Below are positions 24,480 through 32,634 of a DNA stretch of 64,000 bases, piece by piece. A model generated the notes under the pieces. It was not told the origin of the DNA and made no database searches. It was given only the letters and a program-made list of their open reading frames with translations. Made by a program: the position numbers and the translations under genes. Where the stretch lies: positions 186,001 to 250,000 of the forward strand of contig NZ_JACVVD010000010.1 in NCBI RefSeq assembly GCF_014534655.1. Reading direction: 5' to 3'. Each line of letters starts with the position of its first letter. Positions within the stretch are counted from its first letter, which is position 1. The stretch is from Paenibacillus sedimenti (lineage in GTDB: Bacteria; Bacillota; Bacilli; Paenibacillales; NBRC-103111).

Positions 24480-26561
24480 TTACTGCAAAACTGCCTTGAT
24501 GAGTTGACTGCGGTTTTTCACCTGCATTTTCGCATAGACGGAGCTTAAATGCTTTTTTACCGTAATTTCGCTAACAAACAGCCGTGCCGCGATTTCGAGG
24601 TTGGAGCAGCCTTCAATAACGCATAAGGTGACTTCCCGCTCGCGCTCCGTCAGCCCGAATCTGAGAAGCGGATCCTCCTTCTCTTCGCTCCCCGATCTCT
24701 CTGTACCGGCGACTTCGGCAGGCTCCAGCTGTATGCCTATACGGTGCAGCATAGCTGCCAGAAAAGCGTCCAGCTTCTTCCCTCTTGTATCCAGCACAAA
24801 AGTAGGCGTTGGGGTCTTTCCGTCGTAGCTGCAATGGAACACATCAGGAACCGCTTCGAACCCGAAGCCGAGATGAGAATCGTAGAACATCGGGAGCGGT
24901 GGCGGGGAAGCAAAAAACAGTTTGCCTGAGCACATGTAATTGTACATTTGGGAACCGCCTTCCATGAGAAGAGCGGAATCGGTCCATTCAAGGACATCGA
25001 TGCTTTTAATAAACCAGCCGGCCTGTTCCGACTCCGGAACGTCAAGCTCCTTACGCTCTGCTGCCGACAGACTGCGAATATAAGGGCCTGAGAAAGGATT
25101 TTGCTCCAAATAATCCAGCGTCCCCCGGTTAATCGGAATGATAGCCGACAGCCCCTGTACCGATCCGTCCTGCGCCTTCAACAGCATAACCGATTGCTGC
25201 CCTAAGCTAAGCAGCTCTTCCAGATCCAGTCCTTCGATGGCATACAGCATCTCCGCTTTCGAAAGCGTTAACTCCAGCAGGTCCCCTGTCATAGGGTCGA
25301 CACCTCTTCGGGTAACCGTTCTCGCCTCATTACGGCGCCGCTGCAAGTACTGAAGACCTTCCCCAAGATTAGCGGCCGATAACGGCTCCCAAATAAACTC
25401 TTCCTTCCAAGACGTGTTCAGGTGCGCCCGGATAAAGGCATCTCCGATATAACCAAACAGCTCCCCCACTTCCCAGGCCACGTCCCGCTTCCCATGGGAC
25501 CCTCTGATGATAGAGGCATAATAGCGGACGCAGCGCTCCATAAGCTTACCAAACTGCCCGGGCGCCCGTTCCCTCAAATAACTTCGCGTGGACTCCCTCA
25601 TCAGATCGTGCAGTCTCCAACCCCTATCTATCTTCCGTACAAAAGAAAGCGCCGTGAGCCTCCCGAAGGCATCTGCGCTTATATCCCGCTCCACGACATA
25701 CGCAAGGAGCTCCTGATTGAACTGCCTTAGCATCGATGCCGCCTCTACGAGCTGCCTGAGCTCTTCGTCCGCCACCTCTTTCAGCCAGGATGAAGCGAGC
25801 TCCGAGGACCATCCAGCGTCGTTCAACGGGCCGCTCCCTTCGAGAAGCTCCGTCGACACGGCCAGCGATAGCGAGAGCCCATGCCCTCTCGTACGTTCCC
25901 AAAGCCGCTCTCCCTGTGCTTCTTCGGTTAGACCGCATTTGCGTGCATAATTCAATACGTCCGTCCGGGTCAAATGATCGATGGCGAGCCAGAGGGTACG
26001 CTCTCTCCAGGCCGGGGATAACAGCCACTGTCCCTTAAGCGGGTACCGTCCCGCCAGGAGAACGAGGATTCCCGGATCTAATTCTCTCAAGAATTGCTCT
26101 CTCAGCCAGCCCTCCATGCCGGTCATTTCCTCAAACGTATCCAGCGCCACGACGACCTGGCGGTCCTGCGCCAACCGGTTCAGCCTGCGCAGCACGGCAT
26201 CGAGCGGCTCTTCATCCCTGCTGCCCTTTTCTTTTGCGGATGGAAGCTGCAGGAGCAGCTGCTTGCAGAAATCGTTCCCCGTCCTCCTGAATTCCCGGCT
26301 GTCGAGCAGCAGGAAAACAGCATTGAGCCTTCTCGCTTGCCTGCGGAACGCATCGAGCAGCGTGCTTTTGCCTACGCCGCCTGTACCATACAGATTCCAA
26401 ATGTGTTTGCTCATCGGCTCGCCGGCCAAAAACCGTTCAAAAAGCGCTCTCTCCTTCTCGCGGCCCACCAGAAATTCTTCTTCGCGGTCGTCTATGCTTG
26501 AGGCAGCCTGCGGCCCGGTTATCGCCTTGCCCCGCTCGAATCTTATAACGTCTCCCTTCAT
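24480..26561 (-). CDS. LuxR-family regulator with AAA/STAND ATPase domain
   Basis: 693 residues. After a short leader, the P-loop YGTGGVGKSTLLDAF (about 57-71) starts a NTPase domain with Walker-B-like VVVALDTFEEM, then a helical region and winged-helix-like section (to about 330). A middle domain of about 270 residues contains no recognised motif but could bind a ligand. The C-terminus is a LuxR helix-turn-helix, GLTEREREVTLCVIEG then SEITVKKHLSSVYAKM. This MalT-like layout suggests an ATP- and signal-gated activator. The divergent cupin and oxidase-like genes 161 bp away are the most likely targets. Confidence 0.88.
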   Translation of the reverse strand: MKGDVIRFERGKAITGPQAASSIDDREEEFLVGREKERALFERFLAGEPMSKHIWNLYGTGGVGKSTLLDAFRRQARRLNAVFLLLDSREFRRTGNDFCKQLLLQLPSAKEKGSRDEEPLDAVLRRLNRLAQDRQVVVALDTFEEMTGMEGWLREQFLRELDPGILVLLAGRYPLKGQWLLSPAWRERTLWLAIDHLTRTDVLNYARKCGLTEEAQGERLWERTRGHGLSLSLAVSTELLEGSGPLNDAGWSSELASSWLKEVADEELRQLVEAASMLRQFNQELLAYVVERDISADAFGRLTALSFVRKIDRGWRLHDLMRESTRSYLRERAPGQFGKLMERCVRYYASIIRGSHGKRDVAWEVGELFGYIGDAFIRAHLNTSWKEEFIWEPLSAANLGEGLQYLQRRRNEARTVTRRGVDPMTGDLLELTLSKAEMLYAIEGLDLEELLSLGQQSVMLLKAQDGSVQGLSAIIPINRGTLDYLEQNPFSGPYIRSLSAAERKELDVPESEQAGWFIKSIDVLEWTDSALLMEGGSQMYNYMCSGKLFFASPPPLPMFYDSHLGFGFEAVPDVFHCSYDGKTPTPTFVLDTRGKKLDAFLAAMLHRIGIQLEPAEVAGTERSGSEEKEDPLLRFGLTEREREVTLCVIEGCSNLEIAARLFVSEITVKKHLSSVYAKMQVKNRSQLIKAVLQ

Positions 26562-26721
26562 GCCGAACCTCCCGTTTTTAACCTAAATACTGACATCCGC
26601 GCCTAAATTCAACTAAAGTATACTACCAAATTATACTGCGGTATAGTAGTCTGACCTGCGATTCAGGTGATAACTTTGAAGCATGAGAAAACTGCTGAGT
26701 CTTGAAAGGAGGCATACGGAT

Positions 26722-27279
26722 GTGTCTCATGCAAGATTATCGAGAACGATCGAAAACCCGCTCGTTCAAGACAGGGTTACCTTCATCACGACCGGAGCTG
26801 AATCAGGCGGATCTTTTGAGTATGTAGAGGTCGAGCTGGCCCCTGGAGGAGGCGTGGACCTTCACTACCATCTCGCCTTTACGGAGCACTTTGAGGCTGT
26901 GCATGGAGTGCTTCACCTGGAGCTGGACGGACTCTTTCGCGAGCTCCTTCCCGGTCAGACCGTTTCGGCTCCGCCAGGATCGCTGCACCGCTTTTTTAAC
27001 CCTGGCCATGAGAAGATCATTTTCCATGTCAAGATTGCTCCGGCCAGACGGTTTGAGCAGATGCTCCGAATCTCATACGGTCTGGCCCGGGATGGCAAAG
27101 TAAGGGGAAAGACTGGAATTCCCCGCAATGTCCTCGATCTGGCCGTTATCTTCGAGCTCGGCGAAACGTATATGAAGGGGATCCCGATAGGGCTGCAAAA
27201 AGGGATTTTCGGCACGCTATACCGAATCGCCAAGTGGCGCGGTGTGGAAGAACGTTTGCTAGATACGTATTGCAGATGA
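26722..27279 (+). CDS. Cupin-domain protein
   Basis: 185 residues from GTG 26722, 9 bp after AAAGGAGG; an in-frame ATG at 26683 lies upstream of that ribosome site. The double-stranded beta-helix signature is present: HYHLAFTEHFEAVHGVLHLEL supplies two His and a Glu for metal, and PPGSLHRFFNPGHEK is the second cupin motif with its His. The C-terminal third is helical with hydrophobic patches. Could be an enzyme or a ligand-binding protein; no substrate is evident. It is 23 bp upstream of a small membrane protein gene, forming a two-gene unit opposite the LuxR regulator. Confidence 0.8.
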   Translation: MSHARLSRTIENPLVQDRVTFITTGAESGGSFEYVEVELAPGGGVDLHYHLAFTEHFEAVHGVLHLELDGLFRELLPGQTVSAPPGSLHRFFNPGHEKIIFHVKIAPARRFEQMLRISYGLARDGKVRGKTGIPRNVLDLAVIFELGETYMKGIPIGLQKGIFGTLYRIAKWRGVEERLLDTYCR

Positions 27280-27302
27280 ATGAAAAGAAAGGGTGATCCC
27301 CA

Positions 27303-27713
27303 ATGGGCATTCGCATGTTAAAAATCGCATCGTTTTATTTTCTGGTCGGAGTCGTGATGGGAATGGGCATGTCCATGACCGAAAGCTTTAGTCTCAGCCC
27401 CGTCCACGTCCATTTGAACTTGATCGGATGGGTGTCCATGGCTATCGGCGGCCTCGTGTATGACCGCTTCCCCGCGGCTGCGCGTACTCTCGGCAAGCTG
27501 CACTTCTGGATGCACAATATCGGGGTTCCCCTCATGATGGGCGGACTTGCCGCCTATATTCTCGGCTTCGCAAGCCTTGCTCCGCTAATCCCTGTCGGGG
27601 GTGTTCTGATTGTGATTGGCACTCTGTTATTCTTCATCAATATCGTGCGTAATGTGCATGCCTCCAAGGAAGCACATGCTGACCGTTCGGCAACTCATCA
27701 CACTGCCGGTTAA
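27303..27713 (+). CDS. Heme-copper-oxidase-subunit-I-like small membrane protein
   Basis: 136 residues with four membrane segments. HVHLNLIGWVSMAIGGLVY and KLHFWMHNIGVPLMMGG resemble helices of cytochrome oxidase or NO-reductase subunit I that carry heme-ligand histidines, and short proteins of this kind occur in many Bacillota and Bacteroidota. The His-rich C-terminus (ADRSATHHTAG) could also bind metal. Start ATG with AAAGGGTGAT upstream. Co-directional with the cupin gene; role unknown, possibly sensing or handling of NO, oxygen or heme. Confidence 0.7.
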   Translation: MGIRMLKIASFYFLVGVVMGMGMSMTESFSLSPVHVHLNLIGWVSMAIGGLVYDRFPAAARTLGKLHFWMHNIGVPLMMGGLAAYILGFASLAPLIPVGGVLIVIGTLLFFINIVRNVHASKEAHADRSATHHTAG

Positions 27714-27811
27714 TCCGGACGGACCCGCTCGGCTCCGCCCCGCTTCTCCTCTCCTCTCACCTCTCCTCTCCTCACGCTTATACAAAACCTCTTAAAAGCC
27801 CCTTAAACAAC

Positions 27812-27864
27812 AAATCCCTGCTCTGGACTGAACCGCATGCGCGGTACAGGACAGCAGGGATTTC
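27812..27864. terminator. Terminator between two plus-strand units
   Basis: AATCCCTGCT (27813-27822) pairs with AGCAGGGATT (27853-27862), with an inner ACCGC/GCGGT stem, then TCGTTG. The upstream 27725-27780 is a pyrimidine-rich CCTCT tract. Confidence 0.65.
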
Positions 27865-27999
27865 GTTGTATCTTTTAAGGTAATCAAGTTTATTTCTATT
27901 TGACTGTCATGATCTTGAAAAGGTACTGTTAATTTAGCAGATCTCACCAAGATCTCATCTTGAAAAAGCATGCATAAAACGGGCTTAAGGGGGATTAAC

Positions 28000-28425
28000 A
28001 TGGACGACCGCCACCCGCACCAACCGGATGAAGGGGCTATCGTGCTGTTCGACGGGGTATGTAACCTCTGCAATGGGGCTGTGCAGTTCATTCTTCACCG
28101 TGACCCGCAGGGTGTGTTTCGTTTTGCTTCTTTGCAATCCGAGGTTGGGCAAAAGCTGCTCCGGCAGCACCTGCTGCCTGCGGATGTCATCAATACCATC
28201 GTCCTGATCGAGCATGGACGTTCCTATACGCAATCCACGGCTGCGCTTCGCATTGCACGTCGGCTGCGTGGCGCTTGGAAGGCGGCCTATGCGGCCATCC
28301 TTATTCCCGCCCCGTGGCGGAATGCCGCCTATCGCTTCGTTGCGCGCAATCGCTACCGCTGGTTCGGCCAAGCGGAGCACTGCATACTGCCGAGGCCTGA
28401 GTTCAAGCAGCGATTTCTTGAATAG
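28000..28425 (+). CDS. Thiol-disulfide oxidoreductase DCC family protein (YuxK-like)
   Basis: 141 residues from ATG 28000, preceded by GGGGATTAAC. The DUF393 signature IVLFDGVCNLCNGAVQFILH (about 15-34) carries the D-x-x-C-x-x-C motif, followed by FASLQSEVGQKLL and, after a central loop, the helical AAYRFVARNRYRWFG. Members are predicted thiol oxidoreductases of unknown substrate. Stands alone with a terminator upstream. Confidence 0.9.
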   Translation: MDDRHPHQPDEGAIVLFDGVCNLCNGAVQFILHRDPQGVFRFASLQSEVGQKLLRQHLLPADVINTIVLIEHGRSYTQSTAALRIARRLRGAWKAAYAAILIPAPWRNAAYRFVARNRYRWFGQAEHCILPRPEFKQRFLE

Positions 28426-28440
28426 CAGGGCGAGTCAGAA

Positions 28441-28992
28441 TCAGGCCATTTCGGCCAAATCCAGACGGATCATGGTGACCCGCTCATCGAATAGCCAAAA
28501 CTCTAAGGCGATCATCGCTTCTTTGTCCAGATAACCAAAGATAGTTGCGCCTTGCTCGCTCCTGCGGTAACTAGGTTCTCCATAAGCGGTTTTGATCTCG
28601 TCCGCCTTACTATCGATACCGATTCCTTTGGTTGTGGTACGGGAAGAGCCGGCATTTGCAGCGATCATAATGCGAACGATGGCTTCACTGCCCGCCTTCG
28701 TGGCTACGATGGCACCATTGTCGACATTGTAATAGTGGTAGTTATCATTATCCTGTTTGCGCATGATTGTAGGAGAAGGCAGCACGTTTTTGATCTTTTT
28801 GATGCTTTGCCCAAGTGTGATGCCGCCGAAGTGTTCATGCTGCAAGGACTGGCTCGGTGCCAATGTATAGTGGGCCTGCCTGGGTCCTAGAAGTAAGTAA
28901 AATCGATATGCTGTCTGACTAAGCAAGACTACTGCTACTCCAATCAATATCATTTGTATCCATTTGCTTCGTAGAAAGCTTGCTGCTTGCAT
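28441..28992 (-). CDS. Membrane-anchored extracellular protein of unknown function
   Basis: 183 residues. One N-terminal membrane helix (WIQMILIGVAVVLLSQTAY, about 11-29) and an extracytoplasmic part beginning HFGGITLGQSIKKIKNVL. The body has two similar stretches, each with a Gly-x-x-hydrophobic-x-x-x-x-x turn and a conserved YGEPSYRR, recalling secreted domains that measure small side-chain patterns, but I do not recognise a named family. Convergent with the DCC gene (15-bp gap); ATG with GGGTGGGG upstream. Confidence 0.65.
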   Translation of the reverse strand: MQAASFLRSKWIQMILIGVAVVLLSQTAYRFYLLLGPRQAHYTLAPSQSLQHEHFGGITLGQSIKKIKNVLPSPTIMRKQDNDNYHYYNVDNGAIVATKAGSEAIVRIMIAANAGSSRTTTKGIGIDSKADEIKTAYGEPSYRRSEQGATIFGYLDKEAMIALEFWLFDERVTMIRLDLAEMA

Positions 28993-29067
28993 GCAGCCCC
29001 ACCCATCCTTCTCCGGCTCCTTGCCAGCCCATTTGTATCATTGTCTATCGCCGGTTATCAGCTCTGA

Positions 29068-29850
29068 TTAATTGGTTTCCGCTCCAAACATCCAGCAGCT
29101 TAAGCTGAGCGTCCCCATCTGAAAGCTATGATGCAGCAGCCTCGCTTTATGCGAGGTATCAGCAGCACCAAGAGCAATGAGCAGCGGAACAAAATGCTCC
29201 GGGGTCGGCACCGCCTCAGCGGCAAAAGGCGCCCTGTCCTCATAGCTGAACAGCGCCTCCAGATTCCACGTCTCCAGCTGCTCCGCGAGCCATTCATCAA
29301 ACTTCAACGCCCATACCTGGGGCGCAGGATTGCGGCGGTCAAGCCGACGCAGATTGTGCACCGTTCCCCCGCTGCCGAGGATGAGAACCTGCTGCTCTCT
29401 GAGAGCAGATAAAGCCGCACCTACCCGATAATGCTCCTCCGGCGTCAGCCTTGGATTCACGGATAATGCGACTACCGGGATCGATGCATCCGGATACATA
29501 ATATGCAGCGGTGCCCATGATCCATGGTCCAACCCCCGCTGATCATTCATTTCACAATCAATACCCTCATCCTGAAAAAGCTGCTGTATATGTAAGCTAA
29601 GCGTCAAATCCCCTTTGGCGGGATACTTAATGGCATAAAGTTCTTCCGGAAATCCGGTAAAATCGTAGATCGTTTCCAGCTGTATCGCCGAGCTGATCTG
29701 CTGCAACCGGCTCTCCCAATGCGCGCTGAACAGCACGATGGCTTTGGGCCGTGGAATGCTTGACGCAAGCTTCCGCAAAAATTCCGTATAAGCATGCTGC
29801 TCGATCGCCAAGCTCGGTGCGCCATGCGCAATAAAAAAAGAAGGCAGCAT
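29068..29850 (-). CDS. LigB/DODA-type extradiol ring-cleavage dioxygenase
   Basis: 260 residues from ATG 29850 (GGGAGG at 7 bp). Class III extradiol dioxygenase of the YgiD/DOPA-dioxygenase type: FFIAHGAPSLAIEQ and LFSAHWES hold metal His residues, DHGSWAPLHIMYPDASIPVV contains the active-site His, and ILGSGGTVHNLR the last. These enzymes open catecholic rings using non-heme iron or zinc. No pathway genes are adjacent, so the substrate is unknown. Confidence 0.9.
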   Translation of the reverse strand: MLPSFFIAHGAPSLAIEQHAYTEFLRKLASSIPRPKAIVLFSAHWESRLQQISSAIQLETIYDFTGFPEELYAIKYPAKGDLTLSLHIQQLFQDEGIDCEMNDQRGLDHGSWAPLHIMYPDASIPVVALSVNPRLTPEEHYRVGAALSALREQQVLILGSGGTVHNLRRLDRRNPAPQVWALKFDEWLAEQLETWNLEALFSYEDRAPFAAEAVPTPEHFVPLLIALGAADTSHKARLLHHSFQMGTLSLSCWMFGAETN

Positions 29851-29983
29851 CGCCATTCCTCCCTCGATCCCTCGAACATAGTCTCATTTTACATGGATTA
29901 ATCTTCCTATTATACCCCTATTCTTCAAACCCAATTAATGGTATGATACGAATGTATATTCGCATATCGGGGAGATGATTCTT

Positions 29984-30757
29984 ATGCCAAGACAAATCAG
30001 CAGCTCTTTAACCGCAATCATGGTGTCCGATCTTGAGCGTTCCAAACAATTTTATCGGGATGTGCTAGGCTTTGACGTTACGGACTGGTGGGCCGTGAGA
30101 GACGGCTTGCAAGGGATCGCTCTTAAACTTTTGCAAGCGCCTACTCCTCAGGATGTGAAACCGAATCCTGCTGAAAATGAGTGGTCGCGCGCGTTTGACG
30201 TGTACGCCTATACCGACGATTGGGCATCGCTGGACAGTTTGTATGAAGAGTTTCGCAGTAAGGGCGCTATCATATCCGGAGAACCTGTCATTTCGCCCGA
30301 TTTTGGCCCATGGAAAGAATTTATCGTGCAGGATCCCGATGGGTATCATATCGCTTTCGGCGGCGTGGACGGGCGCAAAGCTAACAGCTATGTACAAGAT
30401 CATGTCGATTCCGTGTTTCTTTGGGTTAGGAATCTCGACAAATCCGTTAAACTTTATGCAGCTCTATTAGGATTGGAGATTCGCGAGCAGGACCGTAACG
30501 ATCATTTGCACCTGTTCAAATTATCGAACGGCACGAGTCTCATTCTCGATTCCAATGGAATGTCCGAAATCCCGGTCCCGGAAGTCGGTCCGGTCCTATT
30601 CAAGCTGAATACGGTAGACATTGAAGGTGCGCACCGCCATGCAGAGGAACTCGGATTCCAAGTTGTCTACGGCATCGCACGGTACCCGCAGGTTTCGTTC
30701 TTTAACATTCGGGATGAAGACGGCAACATCATTACCATTTCACAGAATCATGCCTAA
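29984..30757 (+). CDS. Two-domain VOC (glyoxalase/dioxygenase-fold) protein
   Basis: 257 residues from ATG 29984 (GGGGAG at 9 bp; the ATG at 29975 is directly on the ribosome site). Two consecutive vicinal-oxygen-chelate domains: residues about 5-122 (LTAIMVSDLERSKQFYRDVL...FIVQDPDGYHIAF) and 135-255 (SVFLWVRNLDKSVKLYAALL...FNIRDEDGNIITI). Each has the beta-alpha-beta-beta-beta pattern. The family includes lyases, isomerases and resistance proteins; the ligand here is unknown. The stop is followed by a hairpin that also governs the next gene. Confidence 0.85.
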   Translation: MPRQISSSLTAIMVSDLERSKQFYRDVLGFDVTDWWAVRDGLQGIALKLLQAPTPQDVKPNPAENEWSRAFDVYAYTDDWASLDSLYEEFRSKGAIISGEPVISPDFGPWKEFIVQDPDGYHIAFGGVDGRKANSYVQDHVDSVFLWVRNLDKSVKLYAALLGLEIREQDRNDHLHLFKLSNGTSLILDSNGMSEIPVPEVGPVLFKLNTVDIEGAHRHAEELGFQVVYGIARYPQVSFFNIRDEDGNIITISQNHA

Positions 30758-30780
30758 CTAATCTGTCTATGCATGAAAAA

Positions 30781-30842
30781 GCCTCCTTCTGCCAAAACTA
30801 CCTTTAAATCAACCTCTCTTAATGTAGTAGACAGAAGGAGGC
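30781..30842 (+). promoter_or_regulatory. Hairpin that sequesters a ribosome-binding site
   Basis: GCCTCCTTCTG (30781-30791) is perfectly complementary to CAGAAGGAGGC (30832-30842). The 3' arm contains the GGAGG site of the 42-residue gene at 30849. If transcript arrives from the VOC gene the ribosome site is hidden; a transcript starting inside the 40-nt loop region would have it free. Confidence 0.7.
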
Positions 30843-30848
30843 ACATCC

Positions 30849-30977
30849 ATGAATACCCTCTGGGATTTCATTTCCCGCCATTGGTTATCAATCATTTTAC
30901 TTATAGGAGCATTCTATTCGGTTTGGCTTGTATACAAACACAAAGATAAGCTATTTATGGGTAACGGCGGCAAGTAA
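30849..30977 (+). CDS. 42-residue single-pass membrane protein
   Basis: ATG with GGAGG at 7-bp spacing. Sequence MNTLWDFISRHW, then a hydrophobic helix LSIILLIGAFYSVWLVY (13-29) and a charged tail ending MGNGGK. It looks like a genuine small membrane protein, with basic residues after the helix (KHKDK). No family recognised. Its ribosome site lies in a perfect hairpin, and its last 27 bp overlap an antisense small gene. Confidence 0.6.
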   Translation: MNTLWDFISRHWLSIILLIGAFYSVWLVYKHKDKLFMGNGGK

Positions 30978-31106
30978 TACGTGTTCGACCACCTCGCCCA
31001 TCCGTTTCGAGTCCGCGCGAATCATTCCCGCAGACTGCGATATAACCTTCACAAGCCCGAAAACATCCTCTACTGCTTCGTCACTTTGAATACTTTTCAG
31101 CTTCAT
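30951..31106 (-). CDS. 51-residue small protein, antisense overlap
   Basis: ATG 31106 with GGGGG at 9 bp (an ATG at 31112 is closer to it). Sequence MKLKSIQSDEAVEDVFGLVK continues VISQSAGMIRADSKRMGEVV and ends HVLLAAVTHK. It is helical and soluble-looking, amphipathic from residue 12. No family recognised. The 3' ends of this gene and the 42-residue plus-strand gene overlap by 27 bp. Confidence 0.5.
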   Translation of the reverse strand: MKLKSIQSDEAVEDVFGLVKVISQSAGMIRADSKRMGEVVEHVLLAAVTHK

Positions 31107-31192
31107 CTTCATGATCCCCCAGTATCTGTTTTTTCCTAAAAATTTCGTATAAAATTCGACAAATTCCTCTTTAATTCAATATTAATGAACGA

Positions 31193-31238
31193 TAAATAAA
31201 AAAAGCACAACCTTTTCATGATAAAAGGCTGTGCTTTG
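31193..31238 (-). terminator. Terminator of the purine operon
   Basis: AAAGCACA-ACCTTTT (31202-31216) pairs with AAAAGG-TGTGCTTT (31223-31237); on the minus strand the stem ends in a long T run. It lies 39 bp after the purD stop. Confidence 0.9.
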
Positions 31239-31276
31239 AGTTTTACGAACTTTACTAACTTTACGAGCTATTCTTG

Positions 31277-32536
31277 CTATTTCAATGCTTTCATCGCAAT
31301 ATCCGTGCGGTAATGCTTTCCGTCAAAATGAATCCGGTCCGCGTTAGCGTACGCTTTCTGACGCGCTTCCACGATGTCTCTGCCAAGGCCGGTAATGCCA
31401 AGCACACGTCCGCCGTTCGTTACGATTTGTCCGTCCTTCAGCGCGGTTCCGGCGTGGAAAACGATAGCGTCCTGGACTTGATCCAATCCGGAGATTGGCA
31501 AACCTTTCGGATACGACCCCGGGTATCCTTCTGAGGCAACGATCACGCAAACCGCTGCTTCGTCGCTCCATTCGATCGGCTGCTCGGCCAACGTGCCGTT
31601 ATTGATCGCAAGGAATATATCGAGCAGATCCGTTTTCAGACGAGGTAAAATAACCTGCGTCTCCGGATCGCCGAAGCGTGCGTTGAACTCGATCGTTTTT
31701 ACGCCGTTCTGCGTGAGGATGAGCCCAGCGTAGAGTACGCCCTTGAAAGGCCGGCCTTCTTTCACCATCGCATCGGCCGTCGGCTGCACGATGTTGTCAA
31801 TCGCTTCCTGCACGATCGATTGCGGGATGTGCGGCAGCGGCGAGTAGGTGCCCATGCCGCCTGTATTCGGGCCTTTGTCGTTGTCGAAGACCGGCTTATG
31901 GTCCTGCGAAGGCACCATCGGACGAACGGTCGAGCCATCGACGAAAGCGAGCAGCGACATCTCTTGACCGGTCAGGAATTCCTCGATGACCACACTCGCC
32001 CCGGACGCACCGAACACTTGATCCACCATGATGTCGTGCAGCGCCGCTTCGGCTTCTTCCATGGTGTGGGCGACAGTTACGCCTTTACCCGCGGCTAATC
32101 CGTCGGCTTTAATCACAATCGGCGCCGATTGGCTGCGGAGATAGGCGAGCGCCGGCTCATATGCGTTGAACGTCTCATACTTCGCCGTCGGAATGTTATA
32201 CTTCTTTAGCAGCTCCTTCATGAACACCTTGCTGCCTTCAATGATCGCGGCATTGGCGCGCGGTCCGAACGCTGCGATGCCTTTGCCTTCCAGATGGTCG
32301 ACAAGACCCGCTGCAAGCGGATCGTCAGGCGCGACCATGACGAGGTCGATCTGCTGCTCTTTCGCAAACGTGCTGATCTCCTCGAACTGCAGCTCCGTAA
32401 TGGGCACGCACTCGGCAAGCTCAGCGATTCCGCCATTACCAGGCGCACAGAATAGCTTGCTCACCTTCGGACTTTTGCTAAGCGACCAAACGATCGCATG
32501 CTCGCGGCCGCCCCGGCCAATAACTAAAATACGCAT
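31277..32536 (-). CDS. purD: Phosphoribosylamine-glycine ligase
   Basis: 419 residues from ATG 32536 (GAGAGGGG upstream), aligning with the family start MRILVIGRGGREHAIVW. ATP-grasp enzyme making glycinamide ribonucleotide from phosphoribosylamine, glycine and ATP, step 2 of purine synthesis. Visible: SPKVSKLFCAPGNGG, ATP-grasp loop VIKADGLAAGKGV and the metal site NARFGDPETQ. Last gene of the operon, 98 bp after purH, followed by a strong terminator. Confidence 0.97.
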   Translation of the reverse strand: MRILVIGRGGREHAIVWSLSKSPKVSKLFCAPGNGGIAELAECVPITELQFEEISTFAKEQQIDLVMVAPDDPLAAGLVDHLEGKGIAAFGPRANAAIIEGSKVFMKELLKKYNIPTAKYETFNAYEPALAYLRSQSAPIVIKADGLAAGKGVTVAHTMEEAEAALHDIMVDQVFGASGASVVIEEFLTGQEMSLLAFVDGSTVRPMVPSQDHKPVFDNDKGPNTGGMGTYSPLPHIPQSIVQEAIDNIVQPTADAMVKEGRPFKGVLYAGLILTQNGVKTIEFNARFGDPETQVILPRLKTDLLDIFLAINNGTLAEQPIEWSDEAAVCVIVASEGYPGSYPKGLPISGLDQVQDAIVFHAGTALKDGQIVTNGGRVLGITGLGRDIVEARQKAYANADRIHFDGKHYRTDIAMKALK

Positions 32537-32634
32537 ATGGTCATACCCCTCTCTCATGGGGAATGCCCACGGTCCGCGTGTCTGCCGATCGTGAGCATTC
32601 TTAATTATAATCCTGGTTTAAACAAACAATTGAA

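Noticed and set aside
24480..26561. Defence-type STAND ATPase (Avs-like)
   Set aside because: The C-terminal LuxR helix-turn-helix and lack of an effector domain fit a transcription regulator better.
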